Source: Geoalkalibacter ferrihydriticus DSM 17813
GTDB lineage: Bacteria > Desulfobacterota > Desulfuromonadia > Desulfuromonadales > Geoalkalibacteraceae
Direction of reading: 5' to 3'
NCBI RefSeq assembly: GCF_000820505.1
Contig: NZ_JWJD01000002.1
Coordinates: forward strand, 1,357 to 49,026
DNA length: 47,670 nt
Shown: positions 32,736 to 42,097 of the stretch, piece after piece
How positions within the stretch are numbered: the first letter of the stretch is position 1
How the letters are laid out: each line of letters opens with the position of its first letter
Made by a program: the position numbers and the translations under genes
The notes under the pieces: model-generated
What the model was told of the DNA's origin: nothing
Database searches by the model: none
Seen by the model: only the letters and a program-made list of their open reading frames with translations

Positions 32736-34546
32736 CAGCTTCGCCGGAACAAGCGTTCCACCTCTCCCAGAGTCAGGCGCACCTGCACCGGTCGGCCGTG
32801 AGGGCAGTGAGCCTTGAAAACAACCTGGTCAAGGGCCTGTAGCAGCGCCTGCGCCTCGGCTGGAGCCAAGCTCTGGTTGGCGCGCACCACGCCATGGCAA
32901 GCCAGGCGCATGAGAAAGCCGTCCAAAACATCCTCGGCCGCGCCGCTCTGACCGACCAGTTCCAGATCGCCGACTATGTCGCGCAACAAACGCTCCACAT
33001 CGGCCTGGGCCAAAATTTCGGGCACCTCTTTGACGGCAAAAGCCTTGCCACCGAAAGGCTCGATGTCGAAACCAAATCCGCGCACCAGATCGAGATGCTC
33101 AGCCAAGAGCGCCGCCCCCTTGAAATCAAACTCAACCACCTGGGGAAACAGAAGTGCCTGACGGGCCGGCGACCCGCGCCGGTAGCCTTGGCGCAGGCTC
33201 TCGAAGCGAATGCGTTCGTGAGCGGCGTGTTGATCGACTAACACCAGATCATCGCCGTCCTGGCACAGCAGATAACTGTTGTGATACTGCCCGAGATAAC
33301 GCAGCGTTTGAAAAAAGCCGCGCGGCTCGCAGGGAGCAGCGGCTGCGGGCGGTGGCGCACTTGTGAAAGGACTGGGCGCGCTGGCCTCACGCGGCATGCG
33401 CCGCTCATAATTGACCAGAGCTTCATGGACCCGCTGCCGTGCCGACTCAGCGACCCCGTCACCGGCAACGGGCTCCTCGGAGCCCGTGCGCAACTCCGGG
33501 ACAGAATCCACTGGGGGGGAAGAAACCGAATAAGCAGGGCGGCCAAGTCCCGGCGACGCCTTGAGTACCTGCCGCAACCCCTCGGCGATGAAATCGTGGA
33601 CCTTTCCCTGGTCGCGAAAGCGAACTTCGTGCTTTGTGGGGTGCACGTTGACATCGACCTGAGCGGGATCGATCTCGAGAAACAGAACCACCACGGGATA
33701 GCGCCCCTTCATGAGCAGGTTGCGATAGCCCTCGAGAACGCCGTGCTGAACCACCCGGTCACGGACATAGCGACCGTTGATAAAGGTATAAATGGCGCCC
33801 GTGGATGACCGAGTGATCTCGGGCGGACAGAGAAACCCGTGCAAACGAAGTTCGCCCGGTTCGCCGACCTCAACCGGCACCAGTTGCCTGACCAGGGGAC
33901 GGCCGAGGAACGCACCGATACGCTCTTCGAGTAGACTGCCGCGACGCACCTCGAAAAGCTCACGTCCGTTGTGCACCAGACGGAAGCGCACCTGCGGATG
34001 AGCCAGAGCCTGCTTGGTAACCACATCGGCAATATGACCGATTTCAGTTTCGTCGCGGCGCAAAAATTTGCGGCGCGCGGGCGTATTGAAAAAAAGGCTG
34101 CGCACCTCAATGCTCGTGCCGCGCGGCAGGCCCATATCCTGGCTTTTGCGCACCGTGCCGCCTTCGAGATAGATCTCCAGGCCCTCGCCCGCGTCGTTGC
34201 CGCAGGTCCGCAAAGTCAGGCGGCTCACCGAAGCGATGGCCGGCAGGGCCTCGCCACGAAATCCCAAGGTCGTAAGGGCGGCCAGATCCTGTGACGCGCG
34301 AATCTTGCTGGTGGCGTGGCGCTCAAGACAGAGGAAGGCATCGTCGCGCGACATCCCCTCACCGTCATCGCTGACACGCATAAGTTTCTTGCCGCCACCT
34401 TCGACCTCGACGGAGATGTCGCTCGCTCCGGCATCAAGGGCGTTTTCCACCAACTCCTTGATCACAGAGGCCGGCCGCTCAACCACCTCGCCGGCAGCGA
34501 TCATGTTGCACAGATTTTCGGGGAGAATGCTGACTTTAGAGGTCAT
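32735..34546 (-). CDS. mutL: DNA mismatch repair protein MutL
   Basis: The 603-residue protein has the GHKL ATPase half with NMIAAGEVVERPASVIKELV, ENALDAGA, DDGEGM, RHATSK and GFRGEAL. The C-terminal dimerisation half carries DQHAAHERIRFE, the endonuclease metal-site motif, with ACHG and CPHGRP. It is therefore probably an endonuclease-type MutL, as in bacteria lacking MutH. A proline/alanine-rich linker lies near residues 385-405. It heads the miaA-hfq set. Confidence 0.98.
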   Translation of the reverse strand: MTSKVSILPENLCNMIAAGEVVERPASVIKELVENALDAGASDISVEVEGGGKKLMRVSDDGEGMSRDDAFLCLERHATSKIRASQDLAALTTLGFRGEALPAIASVSRLTLRTCGNDAGEGLEIYLEGGTVRKSQDMGLPRGTSIEVRSLFFNTPARRKFLRRDETEIGHIADVVTKQALAHPQVRFRLVHNGRELFEVRRGSLLEERIGAFLGRPLVRQLVPVEVGEPGELRLHGFLCPPEITRSSTGAIYTFINGRYVRDRVVQHGVLEGYRNLLMKGRYPVVVLFLEIDPAQVDVNVHPTKHEVRFRDQGKVHDFIAEGLRQVLKASPGLGRPAYSVSSPPVDSVPELRTGSEEPVAGDGVAESARQRVHEALVNYERRMPREASAPSPFTSAPPPAAAAPCEPRGFFQTLRYLGQYHNSYLLCQDGDDLVLVDQHAAHERIRFESLRQGYRRGSPARQALLFPQVVEFDFKGAALLAEHLDLVRGFGFDIEPFGGKAFAVKEVPEILAQADVERLLRDIVGDLELVGQSGAAEDVLDGFLMRLACHGVVRANQSLAPAEAQALLQALDQVVFKAHCPHGRPVQVRLTLGEVERLFRRS

Positions 34547-34563
34547 GGATCTTCCGTACAAAC

Positions 34564-34603
34564 GCCCGAAAACATCTCAGCCGGAGGTGCTGAGTTTTCG
34601 GGC
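34564..34603. terminator. Hairpin between the AAA ATPase and mutL
   Basis: GCCCGAAAA and TTTTCGGGC pair, with an inner CTCAGC/GCTGAG stem. It probably terminates the minus-strand AAA ATPase transcript before mutL, although no clean T-run follows. Confidence 0.55.
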
Positions 34604-34689
34604 AATGAAATGGCTTTTGCAGCGGTTCGGCATGCGCCGCAGGTCACCGCGCGAGGGGGTGTTGCAGATAAAAAGTTCGTGGATTGTTT

Positions 34690-35592
34690 TCAGTATTTCA
34701 TTTCCAGGCGCTCAAGCATCGCTTCAATATGCGCCAAACCATTATCAAGGTCAATTTCCTCGCGCAGAGCGGACGATTCGTTTTGCAAGTCCAGCGCCTG
34801 AGCCATGCTGATGACGATCTGCTCATCGACCTGATCGGCTTTGAGGCTTGCCCCTTCAAACAGGCAGTTGTCGCACAGGGTGTTGATTAGTCGCGGTACC
34901 CCGCGGGAGAATTGATGAACAGCGGCCACGGCATCGGCCTCAAAAACCATGCGCCCCCCCCCGGCGATCTGCAGCCGGTGCCAGATGTAAGAGGCTGTGG
35001 TCCGCGGGGTCAGAGGCGAGAGGCGACAGCGCACCGCCACCCGCTGGGCGAGGGGGGGATCAAGACGCAGATTTTCTTCCAATTCCGGCAATCCGAAAAA
35101 AAGGATGTTCAATAGCTTGCGGCCGGGGATTTCAAGATTCAACAACCCCCGGAACTCTTCCATCAGTTCGCGGGTTTGGAGCATTTGCGCCTCATCGATG
35201 AGAACCACGGCGCGGCGTCCTTCAGCATCGATTTCCAGGAGTCGCTCATAAAGCTGGCGCAGCATGACAAGGCGATCTGCGGCGGGAGAACTCACCCCCA
35301 TCTGCACGGCTATATGCGACAGCAGCCATTCAGGAGTGATACCCGAATGGACCATGATCAGCAGACTCGACTGGTACCGATCCGGGTCAAGATAATCGAG
35401 CATGCGCCTGGCCAGCGTCGTTTTGCCGGTGCCGATATCGCCCACCACCACACCGAGACCCTTGTTGGAATCCACGGCAAAACGCAAACGGCGCAAGGCC
35501 TGTACATGCTGCTCGCTGTCAAAATAAAAACGTGCATCGGGGGCATTGGAAAAGGGCTCGTGTTCCAGCCCAAAATGTTCAAGATACCCCAT
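34690..35592 (-). CDS. ExeA/MshM-like AAA ATPase
   Basis: The 300-residue ATPase has Walker A GDIGTGKT (51-58), Walker B VVLIDEAQ, the EFRGLLNLE sensor block and the C-terminal GVPRLINTLCDNCL arginine-finger region. The start, YLEHFGLEHEPFSNAPDARF, is typical of the ExeA/GspA and exopolysaccharide-associated family, which works with cell-envelope or secretion machines. No membrane helix is present. The partner system is not in the window except for the TPR protein 28 bases upstream. Confidence 0.85.
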   Translation of the reverse strand: MGYLEHFGLEHEPFSNAPDARFYFDSEQHVQALRRLRFAVDSNKGLGVVVGDIGTGKTTLARRMLDYLDPDRYQSSLLIMVHSGITPEWLLSHIAVQMGVSSPAADRLVMLRQLYERLLEIDAEGRRAVVLIDEAQMLQTRELMEEFRGLLNLEIPGRKLLNILFFGLPELEENLRLDPPLAQRVAVRCRLSPLTPRTTASYIWHRLQIAGGGRMVFEADAVAAVHQFSRGVPRLINTLCDNCLFEGASLKADQVDEQIVISMAQALDLQNESSALREEIDLDNGLAHIEAMLERLEMKY

Positions 35593-35620
35593 GATTCAAG
35601 CCCTTAGAGACCCCTGAAAT

Positions 35621-37711
35621 TCAAAGATAAGAGACCCGCCCCTGATCGTCGCCGCCCTTGACGCCGAGTCGTCCGCGCAGTTGCGTAATGCGCTTGCTCA
35701 CCTCGCGGAAGGAAGGATCCTGATGCGCAACCTGTTCGAAGTAGTGCAGGGCCTCCTCAGGCTGGTCACGATTTTCCTGCAAAAGTCCCAATTCGAAATA
35801 AAGGTTGCACAGATCACTCTCAACGATATCGGGGAGCAACAAGGCAGATTTAAACGCTTCTTCGGCACCGTCGAAATCGCCCTTTTCCTTCAGACAGATT
35901 CCCTTGAGAGCCAGGGAGCTCAAGCGCCGCGCGAGATTTCCCGTGGCTTGGTCAAATTCGGCGATGGCATCATCGAGCAACCCCATTTCCTTAAAAGCAA
36001 TGCCCAGATTGAAATGAGTTTCAGCATCGCCTTCGTCGATCTGACTTTCGAGGCTTTTTTTAAAACGGGTAAAATCGCCATCAAGGCGCTCCTGCTCCAC
36101 CTGGCTCAAGGTCGAAGACGCTGCGGGAGGCGCTGATGCAGGCAAAGAGGCGGTATCCTCGACATCGCCGAATTCAATGTCGAGATCAGGCAATTCGTCG
36201 GTAAAAAAGTCCTGAGTTTCCTCAGCTTCAACGGCAGATTCCGTCACAGCGGAGGCGCAAGGGGCAGGCTCCGGTTCTCCCGCGGCGCCCACAGGCGTAA
36301 AATCCGGCAACTCGATCAGCTCAAGCTCCCCGAGGTCGGCATCGTCGAAGTCCGGTTCCTCGCCGGTCTCTTCTTCGGCAGTTCCCGACGGCGCCAAATC
36401 GGCCAACAGATCGCCGTCGAATTCCAACTCCAATTCAGGCTCGGTGTCCTGCTTTTCGCTTTGCTCAAGAGAGGGTCCAGGATCCTGAGCCGGCAAATTT
36501 TCCTCAAGCAACTCCAAAGGCAATTCTTCAACAGTATCAGCATCCGCGAAATCCGCGCCGTCCTGGTCGTCGGCAAGATCCAGGTGGGCCTCGGCCAACA
36601 CAGACCCCTCAAGCATTTCCTGATCCTGCCGACCACTCAAGGAAGTTTCAGCGAGGGCATCATCTTCTCCAAAAGACATAAGATCGAGGAGCTTTTCGCC
36701 TTCGCCACAGGCCTGATACACAGCTTGAAGGTTTTTGATCACGCGCGGGTCATCGGGAAGCACGGCGTGCAGCTTTTCATAAAGATCTTTGAGCAGCTCG
36801 GTACGCTGCGCGCCAAACAGATCCTCCTGCCAGAGTTCAAGCTTCTGTACGGCCTCTTCATAGTGTTCAGCCTTGAGGCAGGCCCGCAGAAAACCTTCGC
36901 GTACGTCCAGGTCGGCGGGTTCCTGCTCAAGCAAACTGCGCCAGGCCTGGCACTCGCCGGTGAAGTCGCCCAGACGATGCAGGCCGAAGGCCAAGGTACG
37001 CAACAATGCGGAATCCTCAGGCTGATCGCGCAGCATTTTGTTAACCCGCTCGACTCCTGCGGCCACTTGTCCGGCATCGATCAGCGCTCGGGCATGGCCT
37101 TTGCGGATTTCAGGTTCCGCCGGAAACAGGGGTTGGAAAATCGTATAAAGTTTAAGAGTTTTTCCCGGATCGCGCTTGGCGCGCAGCACTTTGAGAATAT
37201 CGCGAAACTCGGCCAGTCCCTTGTCGCGCAACCCGGCCCTGGCGTAGCTTTCTGCAATTTTTACGCGAATATTGAGGTTTTCCGAATCAATATCCTTCAT
37301 TTTATGCAGGATGTTGATGGCCTCAGGCAACAGCCCCTGTTTTTCGTAGTGGTTCACCAGGCTTTTGTATTCAGCCAGTGCGTTGCCGACCAGCCCCTGC
37401 CGGGCATTGAGTTCGGCCAATCGATGATAGACCTCGACACGCCCAGGATCGATTCTCTGAATCTGTTTATAAACGGCTATGGCCTTTAGAAAAAAGCCAT
37501 TTTCCGCGAAATAACGAGCGACTCCTTCGTACTGCTCCTGAGCTTCTTTGGGCATTTTCGCGCGCAGGAACAGATCGGCCAGCTTCTGCCGACTGCGGAT
37601 ATCCCGCGGGTCAAGCTCGACCACCTTCTGATAGTCTTTAATCGCCTTGGCGATCTGCCCTTTGAGGAGATTTTTCTGGGCCGCTGCAATCAGCTTTTCT
37701 TTATTTGACAA
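35621..37711 (-). CDS. Large TPR protein with acidic central region
   Basis: The 696-residue protein has TPR-like repeats at both ends (YQKVVELDPRDIRSRQKLAD at the start; ETHFNLGIAFKEMGLLDDAI near the end). They are separated by a long region of about residues 350-550 very rich in E, D, P and A, likely disordered. There is no signal peptide. Similar proteins are found beside ExeA-like ATPases and pilus or secretion genes in Geobacter relatives, as I recall. It shares a message with the ATPase downstream and has its own promoter. Confidence 0.82.
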   Translation of the reverse strand: MSNKEKLIAAAQKNLLKGQIAKAIKDYQKVVELDPRDIRSRQKLADLFLRAKMPKEAQEQYEGVARYFAENGFFLKAIAVYKQIQRIDPGRVEVYHRLAELNARQGLVGNALAEYKSLVNHYEKQGLLPEAINILHKMKDIDSENLNIRVKIAESYARAGLRDKGLAEFRDILKVLRAKRDPGKTLKLYTIFQPLFPAEPEIRKGHARALIDAGQVAAGVERVNKMLRDQPEDSALLRTLAFGLHRLGDFTGECQAWRSLLEQEPADLDVREGFLRACLKAEHYEEAVQKLELWQEDLFGAQRTELLKDLYEKLHAVLPDDPRVIKNLQAVYQACGEGEKLLDLMSFGEDDALAETSLSGRQDQEMLEGSVLAEAHLDLADDQDGADFADADTVEELPLELLEENLPAQDPGPSLEQSEKQDTEPELELEFDGDLLADLAPSGTAEEETGEEPDFDDADLGELELIELPDFTPVGAAGEPEPAPCASAVTESAVEAEETQDFFTDELPDLDIEFGDVEDTASLPASAPPAASSTLSQVEQERLDGDFTRFKKSLESQIDEGDAETHFNLGIAFKEMGLLDDAIAEFDQATGNLARRLSSLALKGICLKEKGDFDGAEEAFKSALLLPDIVESDLCNLYFELGLLQENRDQPEEALHYFEQVAHQDPSFREVSKRITQLRGRLGVKGGDDQGRVSYL

Positions 37712-37746
37712 ACCAGGCCCCCTCTTGCGTTTCTAAGCACTTCTTA

Positions 37747-37775
37747 ACGATAGATAACGAGCCTCACCCTGTCAA
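37747..37775 (-). promoter_or_regulatory. Promoter of the TPR-ATPase unit
   Basis: On the minus strand TTGACA (37770-37775) and TATCGT (37747-37752) are separated by exactly 17 bases, placing the start of transcription about 5-10 bases upstream of 37740. The TPR gene begins at 37711. Confidence 0.65.
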
Positions 37776-37894
37776 GGGCTAAGATAGGCATTATAGGTTT
37801 AAAAACCAGGGTCTACAAGCAAGTCTCGACCCTCTGCCGAAATCGCTGTGGGCTCTCAGATTAATAGAAGCACGAAGAGGAAATCAAGAGGTCC

Positions 37895-38605
37895 CTATAA
37901 ATCCTTCAAGCGAGCCACCTCAGCCCGAGTCAACGGGCGATAATGGCCCGCCGCCAGGCTGCCCAGCTCAAGAAATCCGATGCGCAGTCGCTTGAGACGT
38001 ACAACGGGGAAACCCACGGCTTCGCACATGCGCCGCACCTGGCGGTTGCGCCCCTCGCGCAAGGTCAGCTCAAACCAGGTGTTGCCGGTGGTAAATCGCA
38101 ATTGGCTCAAAATGGCAGGCAGTGTCGGACCGTCGTCAAGATCGACGCCCTGTTGCAATCGTTCGCGAGCTTGTTCGTTAAGGCGCCCTCTGACCTTGAC
38201 CAGGTAAGTTTTGTCGACTTTGTGACGCGGATGAGCCAGGTGCTGCGCCAGAGCACCGTCATTGGTAAGCAGCAGCAGCCCCTCGGTGCCGGCATCGAGG
38301 CGTCCAACCGGAAAAACCCGCGCGGCGCAATTCTTGATGAGATCCGTGACGATGGGCCGGCCTTGAGGATCACGCAGCGTGGTGACATACCCAGCGGGTT
38401 TGTGCAGCAGCAGATAAACTTTGTCTTCGCTGCGCGGCAGCAGCCGCCCGTTGACCTGAATACGGTCTGACCCAGGGTCGGCCTTGTCGCCCAGGGCAGC
38501 CACATGATCATTGACCAGAACCCGTCCTGCGGCAATCCATTCCTCGGCCTGGCGCCGAGAGGCCAAGCCTGCGGCGGCAATGAGTTTTTGCAGACGCTCC
38601 TTCAT
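37895..38605 (-). CDS. rluB: 23S rRNA pseudouridine synthase, RluB type
   Basis: The 236-residue enzyme has an N-terminal S4 RNA-binding domain (LQKLIAAAGLASRRQAEEWI) and a RsuA/RluB catalytic domain with the active-site aspartate in VGRLDAGTEGLLLLTND, and EGRNRQVRRMCEAVG. RluB modifies U2605 of 23S rRNA in E. coli; RluE or RsuA specificity cannot be excluded, but the S4 domain and the LLHKPAGYVTT block favour RluB. It is close to the site-2 protease gene (26 bases). Confidence 0.9.
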   Translation of the reverse strand: MKERLQKLIAAAGLASRRQAEEWIAAGRVLVNDHVAALGDKADPGSDRIQVNGRLLPRSEDKVYLLLHKPAGYVTTLRDPQGRPIVTDLIKNCAARVFPVGRLDAGTEGLLLLTNDGALAQHLAHPRHKVDKTYLVKVRGRLNEQARERLQQGVDLDDGPTLPAILSQLRFTTGNTWFELTLREGRNRQVRRMCEAVGFPVVRLKRLRIGFLELGSLAAGHYRPLTRAEVARLKDL

Positions 38606-38631
38606 GAATCCTCAGGCAAAAAACATCCAGA

Positions 38632-39318
38632 TCAACGGCCGAAAAGAAACTCGATGGCGCGAAACACCATATATTCTTGACTGCCCGCCATGAAGCTGAC
38701 CATGCCAAAAACGATGGGCGCCAGAAACAGTCGATAGATGTCGGTAAAGAAAATGAGAAAGATGATGAGAATGAACCCGAACGGTTCGATGCGCGCCAGC
38801 ATGTCCGCCTGCCGGGGAGGCAAAATGCCAACCATGACGCGCCCCCCGTCCAAGGGGGGGACCGGCAATAAATTAAACACCGCCAAAATGATATTAATGT
38901 AGAGGCTGAAGCCGGCCATCAGCGCCAAGGGTTCCAGAAATTGGTAAGCCATTTGCTGGTCGGCGGGAAGCAGCTCAGCCACAAGGATGACACTATGCAG
39001 CACGAAGGCGGAAACCATGGCCAGGAACAGGTTAGCCAGGGGCCCGGCGAGGGCGACCCAGATCATATCCGTTTTGGGTTTGCGCAGATTATGGAAGTTG
39101 ACCGGCACCGGCCGCGCCCAGCCGAAGCCGAAGATGAGCAGGGCCAGGGTACCGACCGGGTCAAGATGTTTGACCGGATTAGGGGTTAAACGCCCAAGCA
39201 GGCGTGCGGTCGGATCGCCGAAACGGTCCGCAAAAAAACCATGCGCGACTTCATGGATGGTCACCGCCATGAGGGCCGGAACCAGCATAATCGAAATTTT
39301 GGCAAGAATATTTTCCAT
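38632..39318 (-). CDS. Site-2 protease family (M50) membrane metalloprotease
   Basis: The 228-residue membrane protein has the zinc-binding HEVAH motif (H22, E23, H26) in its first helix and the third ligand in PVPPLDGGRVM. About six hydrophobic segments are visible. It lacks the PDZ domain of RseP and belongs to the short M50 group whose substrates are mostly unknown. Confidence 0.92.
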   Translation of the reverse strand: MENILAKISIMLVPALMAVTIHEVAHGFFADRFGDPTARLLGRLTPNPVKHLDPVGTLALLIFGFGWARPVPVNFHNLRKPKTDMIWVALAGPLANLFLAMVSAFVLHSVILVAELLPADQQMAYQFLEPLALMAGFSLYINIILAVFNLLPVPPLDGGRVMVGILPPRQADMLARIEPFGFILIIFLIFFTDIYRLFLAPIVFGMVSFMAGSQEYMVFRAIEFLFGR

Positions 39319-39355
39319 AGAGAGCCAGATTAGGGGAAAAGGGCCGCGCGGTCAA

Positions 39356-42037
39356 TCAATTGCGGGATTGGGGAAGTCCTGAAGAGTGCACGTTTTTCAT
39401 ATATTTGCGCTGTACCAGATCGATTTCCTGCTCACGCGTCACAACCTCGCCGTCGAGTCGCCTCAGGAGCAACTGCTCAAGAATCTCACGATATAGAGGC
39501 CCTGGCGGGACACCGAGGACTTTAAGGTCTTCGCCGCTGAGAAGGGGTTTCTGGTCGCGCAGGCGGGTAACGAAAACCGAAATCCAGCTGCGGGCTTCTT
39601 CGCTCTCCAGTCGTGCCATAAGATAGAGCAGGACCTCGGTGTCCAGCGGCAGCAGCCATTGATAAATTTCACTGTTTCGCGGCCGCTTCATTTTGCGCCG
39701 CGCAAAGGCCTGAAAACGCTGCAGCACGCCCTGGGCCAGATGACGCTGCTCGGTAAACAGGGGATGCAGGCGCCCGGGAATCCCCAGCCTTTCACAAATG
39801 CCCTGAAAAGCATCCGCATCCAGATCGCGGATCAGGCAGAGAAAATAAACCACCCATTCGCTGCAAGGTTTCCCGGTGTAGAGCAACTCGTACCAGTGGA
39901 GGGCGCGCGTGGCGCGCTCGAATACGGCGCCGGTTTCCTCGCCGATTTTCAGGGCGGGGTGCAGAAACTTCACCAGGTCGAGTTCTTCGAGCCGCGCCAT
40001 GGCGGGAAAGGGGCGCACTTCTTCGAGAATATGAATGATTTCGTTGAGCAGGCGTGGTCCGCCGATGCGATCGAGAAACCCCATGCGCACGGCACTGCGA
40101 ATCAGATGTTCGGTCTGCTTGCCGATGTCGAAGCCAAGGCGCTGCTCAAAGCGTACCGCGCGAAACACGCGGGTCGGGTCTTCGACAAAGCTCAAATTAT
40201 GCAGCACGCGGATTGCTTTTTCCCGCAGGTCGCGCAAGCCTCCGAAAAAATCGAGCAACTCACCGAAGCTCCCATGGTTGAGCACAATTGCCAGGGTATT
40301 GATGGTAAAGTCGCGCCGGTAGAGATCGAGTTTAAGCGATGCGGTCTCCACGGTCGGCAGGGCGGCGGGCTCAAGGTAATATTCGACGCGGGTCGAGGCC
40401 ACATCAACCTTGAAATCATCCGGAAACACGATGACCGCCGTACCAAATTTCTCGTGACTGCGCACCCGGCACTCATGGTCGCGGGCGAAAGCCTCGGCAA
40501 AGGCGATGCCATCGCCCTCAACGACTATATCGAGGTCCAGGTTGGGCTCATCCAGCAGCAGATCGCGCACAAACCCGCCCACGGCAAAAACCTTAAGTCC
40601 CAGGGCATCGGCGGTCCGGCCGAAATCCTCGAACAGTTCGCGCACCGGTGGCGGCAACTGTTCGCGAATCATGCGCACCACTTCACGCCGTTTCAGATCG
40701 GTCGTTCCCTGCCCGGTTTCGGGTTCGTGGCCGCGCTCGCCGCGTGGTCCGCGATCCACCATGTAACGCAACAAATCGGTGCGGGTAATCGCACCGGCCA
40801 GGCGACCATCCTTCAACACCGGCACGAAACGCTGGTTACGCCCGACGATCAACTCCTGAAGCTCATCAACGGGTACCGTCGGCGTAACCGTGGCGAAGTC
40901 AGCTTCCATGTACTCCTCGGCGCTGACCTCGCCCAAACCATGATGGGCTGCTTTCTCAACCATCTGGCGGGTGATGATGCCGACAACCTGGCCGTCGTCC
41001 ACCACCGGCGCCGCGTTAATATTGTAGCGGGTAAGAAAACTGCGAACCTCCTCAATGCTTGTATCCCGACTGACAGTCTTGACCGGATAAGACATGAGGT
41101 GTCGCGCCTCGACCCGCGGATTGACATGGCGCGGCAACACGGCGTTGAGACGTTCAAGCACCTGTACCAGGGTCTGCCCGCGCACCGCCGCAGAAGCCGC
41201 AAAGGCATGGCCGCCGCCGCCGAACTCGCTGAGAATTCCGCCGACATGGACTTCGGGCAAACGCGAGCGCCCAACCATGAACACCCGATCACCCATGCGC
41301 ACCGCCACAATCAGCGCGCGCAGGTTTTCCATATCGCGCAGCTTGTGGGTGAGCACCGCCAGATCCCCGATAAAATGCTCCACCGAAGCATGAGCGATGC
41401 TGACATCAAACCCATGCACATTAAGAACCGTGCGGCTGGCCAGCAACTCATGGAGCAGGGAGACTTGCTCGGGTGTCATTTCATAGGTGAGAAAATCGGC
41501 CACGGCGTCGAGATTGGCCCCGTGTTCCAGCAGAAAGGCGGCCGCGTGGAAATCCTCAGAGGTGGTGGAACTGAACATGAGGTTGCCGGTGTCCTCATAG
41601 AGGCCCAGCATCATCAGGGTAGCTTCGTCGGCGGTGGGATGGATGCCGCGTTGCTTGAACAACCGGCAGAAAACCGTCACCGTTGAACCGACGGGCTCGA
41701 CAACCTCAACGTTGCCCTTGAGATTGCCCTCCCCGCCCGGATGGTGATCATATACATGCAGTTCGACCCCCTCGCGCTGAGCAACCTCACCAAAAGGCCC
41801 GATGCGCTCGGCCTGGCGCACATCGACAAGAATCAGCCGCCTGATCGCCGTCAGATCGATATCCCTGATGCGTTTAAACGCATAAGCGTAGCTGGCGCTT
41901 TTCAAAAAAAACTCGCGCAGGCTACGCTCCTGGGCCCCGGCAAAGACCATCTCGGCCTTAGGATAAAGCTTCTTTGCCGCGATCATACTGCCAAGGCAGT
42001 CGAAATCAGCATTGATGTGGGTCGTAATGACGTCCAT
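39356..42037 (-). CDS. DHH phosphoesterase - CBS pair - tRNA nucleotidyltransferase fusion
   Basis: The 893-residue protein has three parts. Residues 1-310 form a DHH/DHHA1 module (HINADFDCLG, DHHPGGEGN, GGGGHAFAAS). About 315-430 hold two CBS domains (for example MSYPVKTVSRDTSIEEVRSF). From about 470 there is a class II poly(A) polymerase/CCA-adding domain with VGGFVRDLLL, LDLDIVVEGD, RRDFTINTLA and EDPTRVFRAVRFEQRLGF. In Deltaproteobacteria and cyanobacteria such fusions are recalled as the A-adding half of a split CCA activity; whether this one adds A or CCA is not visible. The CBS pair suggests control by adenosine nucleotides. Confidence 0.9.
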   Translation of the reverse strand: MDVITTHINADFDCLGSMIAAKKLYPKAEMVFAGAQERSLREFFLKSASYAYAFKRIRDIDLTAIRRLILVDVRQAERIGPFGEVAQREGVELHVYDHHPGGEGNLKGNVEVVEPVGSTVTVFCRLFKQRGIHPTADEATLMMLGLYEDTGNLMFSSTTSEDFHAAAFLLEHGANLDAVADFLTYEMTPEQVSLLHELLASRTVLNVHGFDVSIAHASVEHFIGDLAVLTHKLRDMENLRALIVAVRMGDRVFMVGRSRLPEVHVGGILSEFGGGGHAFAASAAVRGQTLVQVLERLNAVLPRHVNPRVEARHLMSYPVKTVSRDTSIEEVRSFLTRYNINAAPVVDDGQVVGIITRQMVEKAAHHGLGEVSAEEYMEADFATVTPTVPVDELQELIVGRNQRFVPVLKDGRLAGAITRTDLLRYMVDRGPRGERGHEPETGQGTTDLKRREVVRMIREQLPPPVRELFEDFGRTADALGLKVFAVGGFVRDLLLDEPNLDLDIVVEGDGIAFAEAFARDHECRVRSHEKFGTAVIVFPDDFKVDVASTRVEYYLEPAALPTVETASLKLDLYRRDFTINTLAIVLNHGSFGELLDFFGGLRDLREKAIRVLHNLSFVEDPTRVFRAVRFEQRLGFDIGKQTEHLIRSAVRMGFLDRIGGPRLLNEIIHILEEVRPFPAMARLEELDLVKFLHPALKIGEETGAVFERATRALHWYELLYTGKPCSEWVVYFLCLIRDLDADAFQGICERLGIPGRLHPLFTEQRHLAQGVLQRFQAFARRKMKRPRNSEIYQWLLPLDTEVLLYLMARLESEEARSWISVFVTRLRDQKPLLSGEDLKVLGVPPGPLYREILEQLLLRRLDGEVVTREQEIDLVQRKYMKNVHSSGLPQSRN

Positions 42038-42097
42038 AAATTCCGCAGTCAGGGCATGTCAACGACTTGAAAAAACCGGTTCCCTCACCACTGAGCT

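Noticed and set aside
39659-41686. 675-codon plus-strand frame opposite the nucleotidyltransferase fusion
   Set aside because: It is antisense to a gene with many conserved motifs; long shadow frames are common at this GC content.
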